From contig OW804099.1 in NCBI GenBank assembly GCA_942159475.1, positions 11,729,146 through 11,793,145 of the forward strand: a DNA stretch of 64,000 bases. Direction: 5' to 3'. Shown here piece after piece: positions 1 to 10,419 of this stretch. The position numbers and the translations under genes are program-made. The stretch's first letter is position 1, and every line of letters starts with the position of its first letter. Origin of the DNA: Sthenelais limicola. Taxonomy: Eukaryota; Annelida; Polychaeta; Phyllodocida; Sigalionidae. Under the pieces are notes generated by a model. It ran no database searches. It had not been told where the DNA came from and saw only the letters and a program-made list of their open reading frames with translations.

Positions 1-2230
1 ATTTTGGATGATTTTATAGCAAGATGTTCAACAAGGCAAACGTCCATCAGGAAAATAATGCCCATCATTAAAATTCTCTGCTGAGCTAGCTCTGCTCAGT
101 ATGATTACCTGTGTACAAGAGTCATCTTTAGCTGGAAACATACAATGGTAAGTACCAGACTTTTCTAGCATAAATCTTACTTTGTTTTGTCAAAAATAGC
201 ATGAAAAACTGAAAATTCCATTCTAACTGTATGAGGGATAATGATTAATGTACTGTAGTGTCAACTAAAATGGTCAGAAAGTTTCAAAACATTGTATATT
301 TTGTGTCAATTGTCTTTAGAAATCAATGGCGAAAAGAATTTTAGTCAATGCACAGAGCCAGATTGCTTTACTCATCTGATCAGAACTGCACATGTTAGGT
401 TAAATCAGGCAAAACGCCCATCATGGTTATGATTGCAGTATAGATTTGTCTCTTAAGGTGCTAATAGTCAATGTAAATATGATTTTGTTGTGTTTGTAAT
501 GTTGTATGACTTGTATTGGTATGTAAGAAATACTTTCTTGTGGTTGAGCAATGGCTAAATCCTAATCTGGCTGATACACAATGAGGTAATCATTTGCTAT
601 GACAAACGCCCATCATCAAAATGAAAAATAACTCAGTAAATTTGGCATATTGTCTGTGTTAATAACATGGAAACATGCCTCTGTATGTATGTTATTGCAT
701 CCAATCATTTAAACATGTTCTTTATATTCTACATTCTCATATTCAGTGGATTTTGTAATGTACAGTGTTTGCATTGTTTTTCATGATGGGCGTTTGTGAA
801 TATAGCAAATTATATAGAGTGGGTCTAGCAACAGCCCTGCTCATTTTTCAATGCCCTTCTTTCAATATTTTCTTTTATAAACTACTGTTTAATCATATAT
901 AAATGGTTAAGGGTGGAACTATTACTATTCTTTAGTACAAGGGGCACCATTTCCATGATGGGCGTTTGCCATTGCAATCTTCACCCTCAAAAACTTATGA
1001 AGGATTCTTTCAACAACCACCAAATTTAAATGACAAATGCAGGAAATTATACAATATAAGAAATGACATTAGAATTTTCCCTTAAAAAAATTTTTTTTTT
1101 CCATATTCATGGGGCCTCACTATATATTACATTTTACTCTCATTTTCAGATCAACATGATTGGAAAATCACCACCAACAGAGAATAAAAGGGCAGCTGTG
1201 TCCCCCAGGGACTACTGGAGAGGAAAGGTAGCCTCCTGCCAGACTTGGAAGGCCCCCAACAATGAATGGAAGAGAAAAATGTTTAAAATAATAGATTTAA
1301 TCAATACGAAAGTTATTCCACCTACAATATCCACAATAAATGTATCAGCTGCTGATGAGTTATAAACATTACAGGAGTGTAGTAGAACATGTTGGGCTTG
1401 TTTCCTCAAAGAATTATCCTTGTATGGCTATCATTATGGTCATTTAGAGGATGTTTGATTACTCTCTACATCCACAAACGCCCATCATTGAAAACCTAAC
1501 GCCCATCATGATAACTCTTTTGTAAGGCCAGCTTGAAGGTTATATACTCTTTCTTTGATGATTTGAATACTTCTTTTGTAATGACAGGTGACACTACTTC
1601 TCTGTTGAGATTTTAGGATTGGAAAGTCCGTTTTTTGTACCTTGAAGTCATGTATAGCCATTGTTAATACTCAATAAAATAAAGTATACTTTTTTCGTAT
1701 ATTATTTAATTGAAATACACTTGTCTGGTTTTATTCTCAGTGGTTGATGAATATATAGCAATATTGAACCATTTCAAGTTCATTCAGAACGAAATAGGAA
1801 TGATTATGGCCTTTTACTTCATTATGTATAATAGGCTTTTGCCACAAACGCCCATCAGTGAAATACAGCATCTTTGGGATGGAGTATTTTTTACACAACT
1901 ATGTTGAAGGTCCTATAACTTGGGGAAGTATTAGATATTGTACTTGTTATTACCCAGGTGCATTATTAAGGTTCAAGCCCTTCATTACAAGTATTTGAAA
2001 CCAAGGTATGGGAAAAAAATGGATGATGGGTATGTTGAGGAAATAGGGCTGATGCACTCAGCTCAATTTTGTCATGAAGTTATACTTCTTGGTTATAACA
2101 ATTTTTACAGCAGATTCATTGCCATGTTGTCTTATTGTGGTGTACTTCTAGGCTTCATGTACAGATAGAATTAACTATAAGGTGTGTGTTTCATCTTAAA
2201 TGAGTTATGATGACGGGCGTTTGCCAATTT
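1..2230. repeat. Non-coding region with a dispersed 15-nt phrase ACAAACGCCCATCAT
   Basis: About ten copies of the phrase or close variants occur on both strands, near 35, 57, 407, 601, 782 (inverted), 956 (inverted), 1473, 1497, 1843 and 2208 (inverted). Spacing is irregular, tens to several hundred bases. No long open frame is present. The phrase density suggests subterminal binding motifs of a DNA transposon. No transposase is visible, so the class is inferred. AATAAA-like signals lie near 1674. Confidence 0.55.
1150..1227 (+). other. Possible small internal exon
   Basis: A pyrimidine-rich tract ending in TTTTCAG immediately precedes 1150, and GAAAG|GTAGCC gives a possible donor after 1227. 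The 78-nt interval is open in one frame over its 26 codons and reads through words such as KSPPTENKRAAV. There is no recognisable domain and no partner exon, so a chance match is quite possible. Confidence 0.18.
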
Positions 2231-2537
2231 CTAAACCCCAAATTTTGACTTATCATAAAAACTGAACCAGTGGGAGGAAATGTGTATAATGGGTATTGAC
2301 AGAAACCTCAAAACCTGGGCTCATGAGATATGTAGGTTTCAAATTGATCTGGAAAACCTTTTGAAATTCCAAACTTCTGGCTGAATTGTACACGTTTAGA
2401 AAAAATGACCCATAATCACCACAACATGCAGTAGTTCATACCAGCGCTTATTGGCGATATTTCCGCGTAAACACTTCACAGAGCCTTCATATTCAACAGC
2501 ACGATTCAGAGAACTCCTGGAATAGAGAAGAACCAAC

Positions 2538-2882
2538 CTGAATCCTTCTACTTATCAGCAAATTTCTTTAAATCAGTAGTGTGTGCCGTGAAAATCCACA
2601 GGGTATCGTTTCGACGCCATCTTGCTTCCTGTCTTGCCACAAAGCTGGCCGATTTTACGACAAACATTTACGACATGCTTTATCTGTATATCGTCCTCTA
2701 AAAACAACAACAAAAAGAGCCTGAGGCCAAAATTGTAATTGTCATTCATGAACTTGTTTTTGTGGAAAATAAATTTGCCTCCATTGGCATTGAATGCTAA
2801 CATTTACGACATGTCCAGAACCGTTAGACGACCAAAATGGACGGAAATTGACACCACGCGTTTGTTAGCCTATTCTGTTTTG
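2538..2882. promoter_or_regulatory. P1: divergent promoter with first exons pointing both ways
   Basis: This block is homologous to P2 at 22725-22924. Shared features in order are a minus-strand donor (GATTCAG|GTTGGT ending at 2538), a minus-strand AAGATGGCGTCG start context (YY1-like), repeats of TCGTAAATG, the string GTCCAGAACCG, a plus-strand AAAATGG, and a plus-strand donor G|GTAATTAT after 2882. The two donors face opposite ways, so it should serve a minus-strand gene to the left and ZNF-1 to the right. A 136-bp insertion bounded by two copies of AACATTTACGACATG (2663-2677 and 2799-2813) separates the halves. The short frames in both exons close quickly, so they look like 5' untranslated exons. 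Confidence 0.5.
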
Positions 2883-3379
2883 GTAATTATCCGCTTATAT
2901 ATATTTATTACATCCTAGATTATCAAATTGAGACGATAGATTGTTACCGTAATAGCCTATGTAGTCTGCCTCACTCCCAGTGGGGGAAGGTAAGGGGAGG
3001 ATACTGTCGATACTCTCTCACTTCTTGGCGGGGGACGGTCAATTGACAAAGATTGAAAGATAAAGCGGCCAATCGTTCAGTACCGGTATATATATACCGG
3101 TATAAGTGTTTTTATTTCCAAATTGCAATATTCATTGAAACTTATCCCCTTTCTTATTCGTCAGTTTTGTTTTTAGCAACTAAAGAGTTTAATACATTTA
3201 TATAACAATACAGACTCTTTGCTTCGATTTGTGTCCATAATACATATTGTTGTTGTAAAGGACGTACGTCAGTGGGTTAATCTCCCAGGGGTGGGAGGAT
3301 CTCGAGCCCTACTGGACACTATTGGTACAAGTTGATAGAGGTAACAATTGAGCCGATTGTACTTTACATGACAGATAAT

Positions 3380-3602
3380 GGGTCAGATTTTCAGAAAATG
3401 TACAATTGGCAGCTGTACACATTTAGTTAATTCTGTTAAATCAAGCTGCAATTTGGCCAACACTAGGTAAATTCGGATATATTCAGCAATGCATTGATTT
3501 TAGCAATCTGTTTGGTTAGGTTGAACTTTATTTTCATCTGAAGTTTGGGTTATTTGAGAGGATTGGTGAAGATGAATTGTAAATTTTCTGAAAACCTGAC
3601 CC
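3380..3602 (+). mobile_element. MITE copy 1, GGGTCAGATTTTC family
   Basis: The ends are inverted: GGGTCAGATTTTCAG at the left and CTGAAAACCTGACCC at the right, with a ~225-bp A/T-rich body. TAAT flanks both ends and may be a target duplication. Further copies are near 19629, 23909, 36812, 37324 and 41923. No coding capacity. Confidence 0.75.
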
Positions 3603-3859
3603 TAATACATAAGAGAAATCGATATTGATATTAAGCAGTATACAGTAATAGTAGCATTAAACAGGTGTGAGAAGCTGATGGGTATAATGTTTAGATGTAG
3701 CAGAAGCATAAATAGACGACCTAACCCATTTCATTTATTCATTTATTCTGAATTAATTCAAGCCCATATACTAGAAATAATTCGTCAAAATGCATAAATT
3801 TGTCCCCTCCAAAATGTTTGATGGTAAGAATATGCGGTAAATTGCTGGATAATAAAGTT

Positions 3860-4079
3860 TTGAATGAAAATAAAAAGCAGGGCCAAGGGAAAAAATATGC
3901 TTGTCCCATTGCCGAAAAATGAGCTATTTAAGAAATCTTATAATATTTTCACTATGACTACCCTGTGGAATGGTCTGCCACCTGAATCACAATTGATTAA
4001 TTCAAGAAAAGAATTCAGGAAATATCTGCGACAGCAGTATTACCAAAACAATGACCCATTCTTAAAAAAAGAATGAGTC
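3860..4079 (+). pseudogene. LINE reverse transcriptase C-terminal fragment
   Basis: A 70-codon open frame ends in a stretch containing LWNGLPPES and FRKYLRQQ. This is the typical C-terminal tail of CR1/Jockey-like ORF2 proteins, the LWN-LP signature followed by an FK/FR helix. No RT catalytic motif precedes it, so it is a 5'-truncated insertion. It differs from the 54.9-61.7 kb LINE and represents another family. Confidence 0.5.
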
Positions 4080-5140
4080 ATTTGTTGTGGTAATCTACAT
4101 ATTATTACCTATGCTTTTGATAAATAACTAATGGTGAGAGATTTTATGCATTCCAAGGCGTATAAAGCCTATAATATGAACGAGACATCGTTAATTCATT
4201 AAGAAGAACACCTGCTAAGAGATCCGATTGTGATTATTGTATTTGGGCTGACTTTTCTTTAAAAGTCTTTTATATTCAATGTACAAATTACTATTATTGT
4301 TCTAACTTTTATTATGTCATTACTGTACTGTATTGGCAAAAGTATTAATCTAAGTCAACTTAGAACTGTACTGTTCTAAGATATTGAACCTAGATCTTGT
4401 TTGATGTCATGAATTACTTAACTTAACTGGCTGAAACTTGTACAACAAAAAATTTTGACTAGTTGTTGCGTCGCATAGATAGTAATATTAATTCTGGTAT
4501 TAAGATAGAATTGAATTAATGTAAATCATATAAAATGAAATATGATTGTATGAGATACTGTGTAAAACTGATGATAGAACAACATTCTGAGAAATCCGGT
4601 TTTTATCAATATCCAATGATGGAATAGTTAATTAAGACCGTAAATACTGACATAACATCTATTGTTGATACAAAACAATGACATACATAATGAATATTTG
4701 ACAGTCTTATGATGAGACCACGAGAATAAGTAGCACTAATACAGGTATTATCTGTGTAACTGTAACCTTAGTAATGTATTCATGTATCCACCATGCAATT
4801 CCCCCCTACTCCAAACCTTAACAAAAACCCTGCGTGACCTGAATTGTTCGATACTTTATGTTACATATATTATTATTTAGGGCTATCTGGAAGACCTACT
4901 TGTAGATGTTTCAGTCCTTTTCTATATCATTTTATGATGAAGAATAAAAATTCAATATATATATATAGTTTGGTTTTACTGGAAATAGCGTTGGGATAAG
5001 ACAAGTCCAGGAAGAGTGGCGATATGCTAGCCTGAATGCCTATGTTTTCCTTTAGTAGTATCAATAGCCCATTTAGTATCGATGGGTAATTACTGTAAAA
5101 TATTATATTGATATGTACTTTCACCTGCCTTTCCCATCCC
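4080..5140. other. Intergenic or intronic, no feature seen
   Basis: A/T-rich sequence without long open frames or clear repeats. If P1 drives ZNF-1, this lies in its first intron. Confidence 0.4.
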
Positions 5141-5177
5141 GCGTTTAAGAAGCCAAAGATAAAAAAAAAAGCAGGGA

Positions 5178-5247
5178 GAACGGTTGAGGCTTCAGCTCAC
5201 AACCATTGACTCTGTGGCCCAGTGCTCTAACCACTGAGCTATGAACC
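5178..5247 (-). repeat. tRNA-like sequence, probably the head of a SINE
   Basis: On the minus strand an A-box-like TAGCTCAGTGGTTAGAGC is followed by a B-box-like arm (GTGAG, loop CTGAAGC, CTCAA) and then a run of T residues that would terminate Pol III. The acceptor stem does not pair well, so it is more likely a tRNA-derived SINE or tRNA pseudogene than a working tRNA. Confidence 0.45.
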
Positions 5248-5410
5248 TTAGGTGGAGCTGGGAGGCTAAACTTTGCTACTGTAGTGGTAGGGCTAGGAGA
5301 GGGGCCAACACATGTTGATGTGAACTGATCAACTCTATATATTTGCAGAATTTGAGCTGTTGGAAATACAGGGGAGACAGGACAGGCCACAAATGCTACA
5401 AGTGTGACTA

Positions 5411-6910
5411 GTGTATCATACAGGGGAGACAGGATGGGCCACAAATGCTATAAGTGTAACTAGTGTACCTTCTCTACTGATGTCAGAAGGCATGATGCAT
5501 CACAGTGGGACTCATACAGGGGAGACAGGATGGGCAGCAAATGCTACAAGTGTGACTAGTATACCTTCTCTACTGATGTCAGAAGGCATGATGCATCACA
5601 GTGTGACTCATACAGGGGAGACAGGACAGACAGCAAATGCTACAAGTGTGACTAGTGCACCTTCTCTACTGATGTCAGAAGGCATGATGCATCACAGTGT
5701 GACTCATACAGGGGAGGCAGGACAGGTAGCAAATGCTACAAGTGTGACTAGTGCACCTTCTCTACTGATGTCAGAAGGCATGATGCATCACAGTGTGACT
5801 CATACAGGGGAGACAGGACAGGCAGCTAATGCTACAAGTGTGACTAGTGTACCTTCTCTACTGATGTCAGAAGGTATGATGCATCACAGTGTGACTCATA
5901 CAGGGGAGACAGGACAGGCCACAAATGCTACAAGTGTGACGAGTGCACCTTCTCTAATGATGTTAGAAGGCATGATGCATCACAGTGTGACTCATACAGG
6001 GGAGACAGGACAGGCATCAAATGCTACAAGTGTGACTAGTGCACCTTCTCTACTGATGTCAGAAGGTATGATGCATCACAGTGTGACTCATACAGGGGAG
6101 GCAGGACAGGCAGCAAATGCTACAAGTGTGACTAGTGTACCTTCTCTACTGATGTCAGAAGGTATGGTGCATCACAGTGTGACTCATACAGGGGAGACTG
6201 GACAGGCAGCAAATGCTACAAGTGTTACTAGTGCACCTTCTCTACTGGTGTCAGAAGACATGATGCATCACAGTGTGACCCATACAGGGGAGACAGGACA
6301 GGCAGCAAATGTTACAAGTGTGACTCATACAGGGGAGACACGACAGGCAGCGAATGCTACAAGTGTGACTAGTGTACCATCTCTACTGATGTCAGAAGGC
6401 ATGATGCATCACAGTGTGACTCATACAGGGGAGACAGAACAGGCAGCAAATGCTACAAGTGTGACTAGTGCACCTTCTCTACTGATGTCAGAAGGCATGA
6501 TACATCACAGTGTGACTCATACAGGGGAGACAGGACAGGCAGCAAATGCTACAAGTGTGACTTGTGTACCTTCTCTACTGATGTCAGAAGGTATGATACA
6601 TCACAGTGTGACTCATACAGGGGAGACAGGACAGGTAGCAAATGCTACAAGTGTGACTTGTGTACCTTCTCTACTGATGTCAGAAGGCATGATGCATCAC
6701 AGTGTGACTCATACAGGGGAGGCAGGACAGGCAGCAAATGCTACAAGTGTGACTAGTGCACCCTCTCTACTGATGTCAGAAGGCATGATGCATCACAGCG
6801 TGACTCATACAGGGGAGGCAGGACAGGCAGCAAATGCTATAAGTGTGACTAGTGTACCTTCTCTACTGATGTCAGAAGGCATGATGTATCGCCGTGTAAC
6901 TCATACAGGA
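5411..6910 (+). repeat. 96-bp tandem repeat encoding the ZNF-1 N-terminal domain
   Basis: About 16 units of 96 bp, one of them truncated. Each carries CATACAGGGGAG (HTGE) and, one reading frame away, TACAAGTGTGAC (YKCD) followed by TGTACC (CT). The unit equals an 84-bp finger unit with +14 nt in the linker and -2 nt between the second Cys and the first His. The net change of 12 keeps the main frame open but destroys every finger. Confidence 0.85.
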
Positions 6911-8356
6911 GAGAAATTACATGATTGTGGTGTATGTGTTAATGGCTTTAAAGAGAGACAGTCTTTAAAGAAACATTTGCTCACACACATTAAGAGGAAA
7001 TACAAATGTACTGTGTGTGACTATAGGGCAGCACAGGCTGGAGCCCTAAAGAGTCACAAGAGAACACATACTGGTGAAAAGCCTTATAAATGTACTGAGT
7101 GTGGATATAGGGCAGCACAAGCTGGAGCCCTGAAGAATCACATGAGGACACATACTAGAGAAAAGCCTTTTAAATGTACTGTGTGTGACTATAGGGCAGC
7201 ACAGGCTGGAGCCCTAAAGAGTCACAAGAGAACACACACTGGATATAAGCCTCATAAGTGTACTGAGTGTGACTATAGGGCAGCAGAGGCTGGAAACCTA
7301 AGGAAACACATGAGGAAACATACTGGGGAAAAGCCTCATAAATGTACTGAGTGTGACTATAGGACAGCACAGGCTGGAGCCCTAAAGCGCCACATGAGAA
7401 CACATACTGGTGAAAAGCCTTATAAATGTACTGAGTGTGGATATAGGGCAGCACAAGCTGGAGCCCTGAAGAATCACATGAGGACACATACTAGAGAAAA
7501 GCCTTATAAATGTACTGAGTGTGACTATAGGACAGCACAGGCTGGAAGCCTGAGGGATCACATGAAAACTCACACTGGGGAAAAGCCTCATAAATGTACT
7601 GAGTGTGACTATAGGACAACACATGCTGGAGCCCTAAAGCACCACTTGAGTAAACATACTGGTGAAAAGCCTTATTTATGTACTGAGTGTGGATATAGGG
7701 CAGCACAAGCTGGAGCCCTGAAGAATCACATGAGAACACATACTAGAGAAAAGCATTATAAGTGTACTGAGTGTGACTATAGGGCAGCACATAATTCAGA
7801 CCTGAGGAGACACATGATGACACATACTGGTGAAAAGCCACACAAATGTACGGAGTGTGACTATAGGACAGCACAGGCTGGACACTTGAAGGAACACATG
7901 AAGAGACATGCTGGGGAAAAGCCTTATAAATGTACTGTGTGTGACTATAGGGCAGCACAGGCTGGACACCTGAGGGATCACATGAAAACACACACTGGGG
8001 AAAAGCCTCATAAATGTACTGAGTGTGACTATAGGGCAGCACATACTGGAGACTTGAGGAGACACATGAGAACACACACTGGAGAAAAGCCTCATTTATG
8101 TAATGATTGTGGATATAGAACAGCACAGGCTGAAGCCCTAAAGAGTCACATGCGGAAACATACTAGGGAGAAACCATATGCATGTACTGAGTGTGACTTT
8201 AGAGCAGCACAGTCTGTAAACCTGAGGTACCACATGAAGACAAATTCACACACTCCCTTCAAGTGTAAAGTTTGCTCATTTATAGCCATTAGCAGGGATA
8301 ACCTTACACACCACATGAGGAAACACAGTGAAGCAAGCACTCAGTCAGTCCATTAG
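5480..8356 (+). CDS. ZNF-1: repeat-headed C2H2 zinc-finger protein, 17 fingers
   Basis: A probable nuclear DNA-binding protein of about 958 residues. The coding exon opens after the acceptor ATATTTGCAG at 5339-5348. The frame is blocked by TGA at 5405, so the first in-frame ATG, 5480, is taken as start; an upstream exon could alter this. Residues 1 to about 475 hold roughly 15 tandem 32-residue units around HHSVTHTGE and QAANATSV, with almost no Cys. From about residue 478 come 17 fingers of the form C-x2-C-x12-H-x3-H with HTGEKPY linkers. Most are the CDYRAAQAG subtype, where the aromatic sits two residues after the second Cys. Finger 16 has a lengthened His spacing. The gene ends in VH plus TAG, and the stop region seeds the 64-bp array downstream. 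It is convergent with ZNF-2. DNA targets cannot be predicted with confidence. Antisense open frames over the array are 84-bp periodicity artefacts. Confidence 0.85.
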   Translation: MSEGMMHHSGTHTGETGWAANATSVTSIPSLLMSEGMMHHSVTHTGETGQTANATSVTSAPSLLMSEGMMHHSVTHTGEAGQVANATSVTSAPSLLMSEGMMHHSVTHTGETGQAANATSVTSVPSLLMSEGMMHHSVTHTGETGQATNATSVTSAPSLMMLEGMMHHSVTHTGETGQASNATSVTSAPSLLMSEGMMHHSVTHTGEAGQAANATSVTSVPSLLMSEGMVHHSVTHTGETGQAANATSVTSAPSLLVSEDMMHHSVTHTGETGQAANVTSVTHTGETRQAANATSVTSVPSLLMSEGMMHHSVTHTGETEQAANATSVTSAPSLLMSEGMIHHSVTHTGETGQAANATSVTCVPSLLMSEGMIHHSVTHTGETGQVANATSVTCVPSLLMSEGMMHHSVTHTGEAGQAANATSVTSAPSLLMSEGMMHHSVTHTGEAGQAANAISVTSVPSLLMSEGMMYRRVTHTGEKLHDCGVCVNGFKERQSLKKHLLTHIKRKYKCTVCDYRAAQAGALKSHKRTHTGEKPYKCTECGYRAAQAGALKNHMRTHTREKPFKCTVCDYRAAQAGALKSHKRTHTGYKPHKCTECDYRAAEAGNLRKHMRKHTGEKPHKCTECDYRTAQAGALKRHMRTHTGEKPYKCTECGYRAAQAGALKNHMRTHTREKPYKCTECDYRTAQAGSLRDHMKTHTGEKPHKCTECDYRTTHAGALKHHLSKHTGEKPYLCTECGYRAAQAGALKNHMRTHTREKHYKCTECDYRAAHNSDLRRHMMTHTGEKPHKCTECDYRTAQAGHLKEHMKRHAGEKPYKCTVCDYRAAQAGHLRDHMKTHTGEKPHKCTECDYRAAHTGDLRRHMRTHTGEKPHLCNDCGYRTAQAEALKSHMRKHTREKPYACTECDFRAAQSVNLRYHMKTNSHTPFKCKVCSFIAISRDNLTHHMRKHSEASTQSVH

Positions 8357-9221
8357 CAGGGATAACCTTACACACCACATGAGGAGTCACAGTGAAGCAA
8401 GCACTCAGTCAGTCCATTAGCAGGGATAACCTTACACACCACCTGAGGAAACACAGTGAAGCAAGCACTCAGTCAGTCCATTAGCAGGGATAACCTTACA
8501 CACCACATGAGGAAACACAGTGAAGCAAGCACTCAGTCAGAACCTTACACACCACATGAGGAAACACAGTGAAGCAAGCACTCAGTCAGTCCATTAGCAG
8601 GGATAACCTTACACACCACATGAGGAAACACAGTGAAGCAAGCACTCAGTCAGAACCTTACACACCACATGAGGAAACACAGTGAAGCAAGCACTCAGTC
8701 AGTCCATTAGTATGGATAACCTTACACACCACATGAGGAAACACAGTGAAGCAAGCACTCAGTCAGTCCATTAGCAGGGATAACCTTACACACCACATGA
8801 GGAAACACAGTGAAGCAAGCACTCAGTCAGTCCATTAGCATGGATAACCTTACACACCACATGAGGAAACACAGTGAAGCAAGCACTCAGTCAGTCCATT
8901 AGCAGGGATAACCTTACACACCACATGAGGAGTCACAGTGAAGCAAGCACTCAGTCAGAACCTTACACACCACATGAGGAAATACAGTGAAGCAAGCACT
9001 CAGTCAGAACCTTACACACCACATGAGGAAACACAGTGAAGCAAGCACTCAGTCAGAACCTTACACACCACATGAGGAAACACAGTGAAGCAAGCACTCA
9101 GTCAGAACCTTACACACCACATGAGGAAACACAGTGAAGCAAGCACTCAGTCAGAACCTTACACACCACATGAGGAAACACAGTGAAGCAAGCACTCAGT
9201 CAGAACCTTACACACCACATG
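8290..9221 (+). repeat. 64/49-bp tandem array grown from the end of ZNF-1
   Basis: Unit 0 is the last coding segment, its finger tail plus the TAG stop. About 17 further copies follow in the 3' region. Long units are 64 bp (stop-to-stop distance 8354 to 8418). Short units are 49 bp and lack the segment around CCATTAGCAGGGAT. Neither length is a multiple of three, so any read-through would change frame each unit. Confidence 0.9.
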
Positions 9222-9289
9222 AGTTTTATTAGTATGCATGATATATTCCCAACAGTAATATAATGTTTCAATAGAGTTTATTTCTTCCA

Positions 9290-9700
9290 AATAATGATAA
9301 TAATAATAATAATAATGATAATAATAACAGAATTTTATTTCCAAGTCACAGTTACAGTATTTAACAATGTAATGTTAAATTAAATTAGAATGAATCATGA
9401 AAATTGTAATGGTCTCTGTGAACCTCACAACTCTTCCAAGCACCCTTTGGTTTTGATTACTTTAACATATAAAAAAGGTACTAGGTATTCTAAGTATACA
9501 GGTAAAACTAGAAACAAGGTAAAGAGTAATATAGAGTACAAAGTATGCATACAATAGTGTATAAGTATACAGTTGGACGTAGCGGTCCCCAGTCTGACTC
9601 ATGTCAGAGTCAACAGTTATATCTATGTTTATCCATATTGAGTTATGAAGGGTTTGGAGCTTTAGCATCACATTTATGCCAAATATTGTTGCCAAATATT
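9290..9700 (-). mobile_element. Minus-strand retroelement 3' end with an (ATT)n tail
   Basis: On the minus strand, GGAAATAAAATTCTG runs into a TTATTATTATCATTATTATT tail near 9290-9328. This is the usual end of a LINE or SINE 3' UTR with an AATAAA signal. The 5' limit is not defined, and there is no protein-coding similarity. Confidence 0.4.
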
Positions 9701-10037
9701 TGGATGTCAGTTTTGAACTGAATCTATCCCAGCATGCACTGTCATAGGCATGTGCAGTGAGCCATGCAACTCCCCTATTATAACAGTATTAATAATATTG
9801 ACAGTAGTAGCATTATGTCTTATAGTCATGAGCGTATCATTTAGCAGGTATCGTTGGAATGACTACATACCCCGCCTTCTAGGCTATTCCACAGGGTGGG
9901 TGCCCGGGTATTTGGGTATCGGTACCTTTAATACCAGGCCTTTTGAGAAGTTTCTCAAATTTATATTTCTAGTGTTGATTTTGTCTCCTATTTGAGTGTC
10001 TCTGTATGCCTTTTGTAGGAGGTGGATTTGTCTTCTG

Positions 10038-10419
10038 TAGTCTGTCCAAAAAGTAGTTGACACATGATTCCTTAGTCCCTTTAAGGGGAGGGTAAAGTGG
10101 GGGAGTTTTGACTTCAAACCTTTGCCCCCTGAATTGCCGTTTGCGACTGACCATGGCCGTTTGCGACCGACCATGGCCAAATATCCAGCTGTATTGTATT
10201 GCGTTGCCTCTGTTCCATGTGCAGCACTGGTTGTGTTGCTTAGATGGAAGGAAGAGCTGATTATATTGGCCCTGTTACTCCATGGTTGATTGCAATGGGC
10301 GACTCAATGGGCAAAGGGTTGACAAGTCCTTGTCATGAAAAGAAGTAAAAAATCTCCCACTTCTCCCTCCCCTTAAAGGGACTAAGGAATCATGTTTCAA
10401 CTACTTTTTGGACAGACTA
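10038..10419. mobile_element. MITE with ~70-bp inverted ends starting TAGTCTGTCCAAAAAG
   Basis: The left arm (10038 to about 10110) and right arm (about 10348 to 10419) are near-perfect inverted copies. They include AGTAGTTGA and TTAGTCCCTTTAAGG. The ~230-bp centre has no open frame. Size and structure fit a non-autonomous DNA transposon. Confidence 0.75.

Noticed and set aside
3256..3320. Second tRNA-like stretch (GTGGGTTAATC...CTCGAGCCC)
   Set aside because: The A and B boxes are too weak and the arms do not pair.
8350..8370. Homing-endonuclease-like word TAGCAGGGATAAC in the 64-bp repeat
   Set aside because: Only a partial chance resemblance; it is part of coding-derived sequence.
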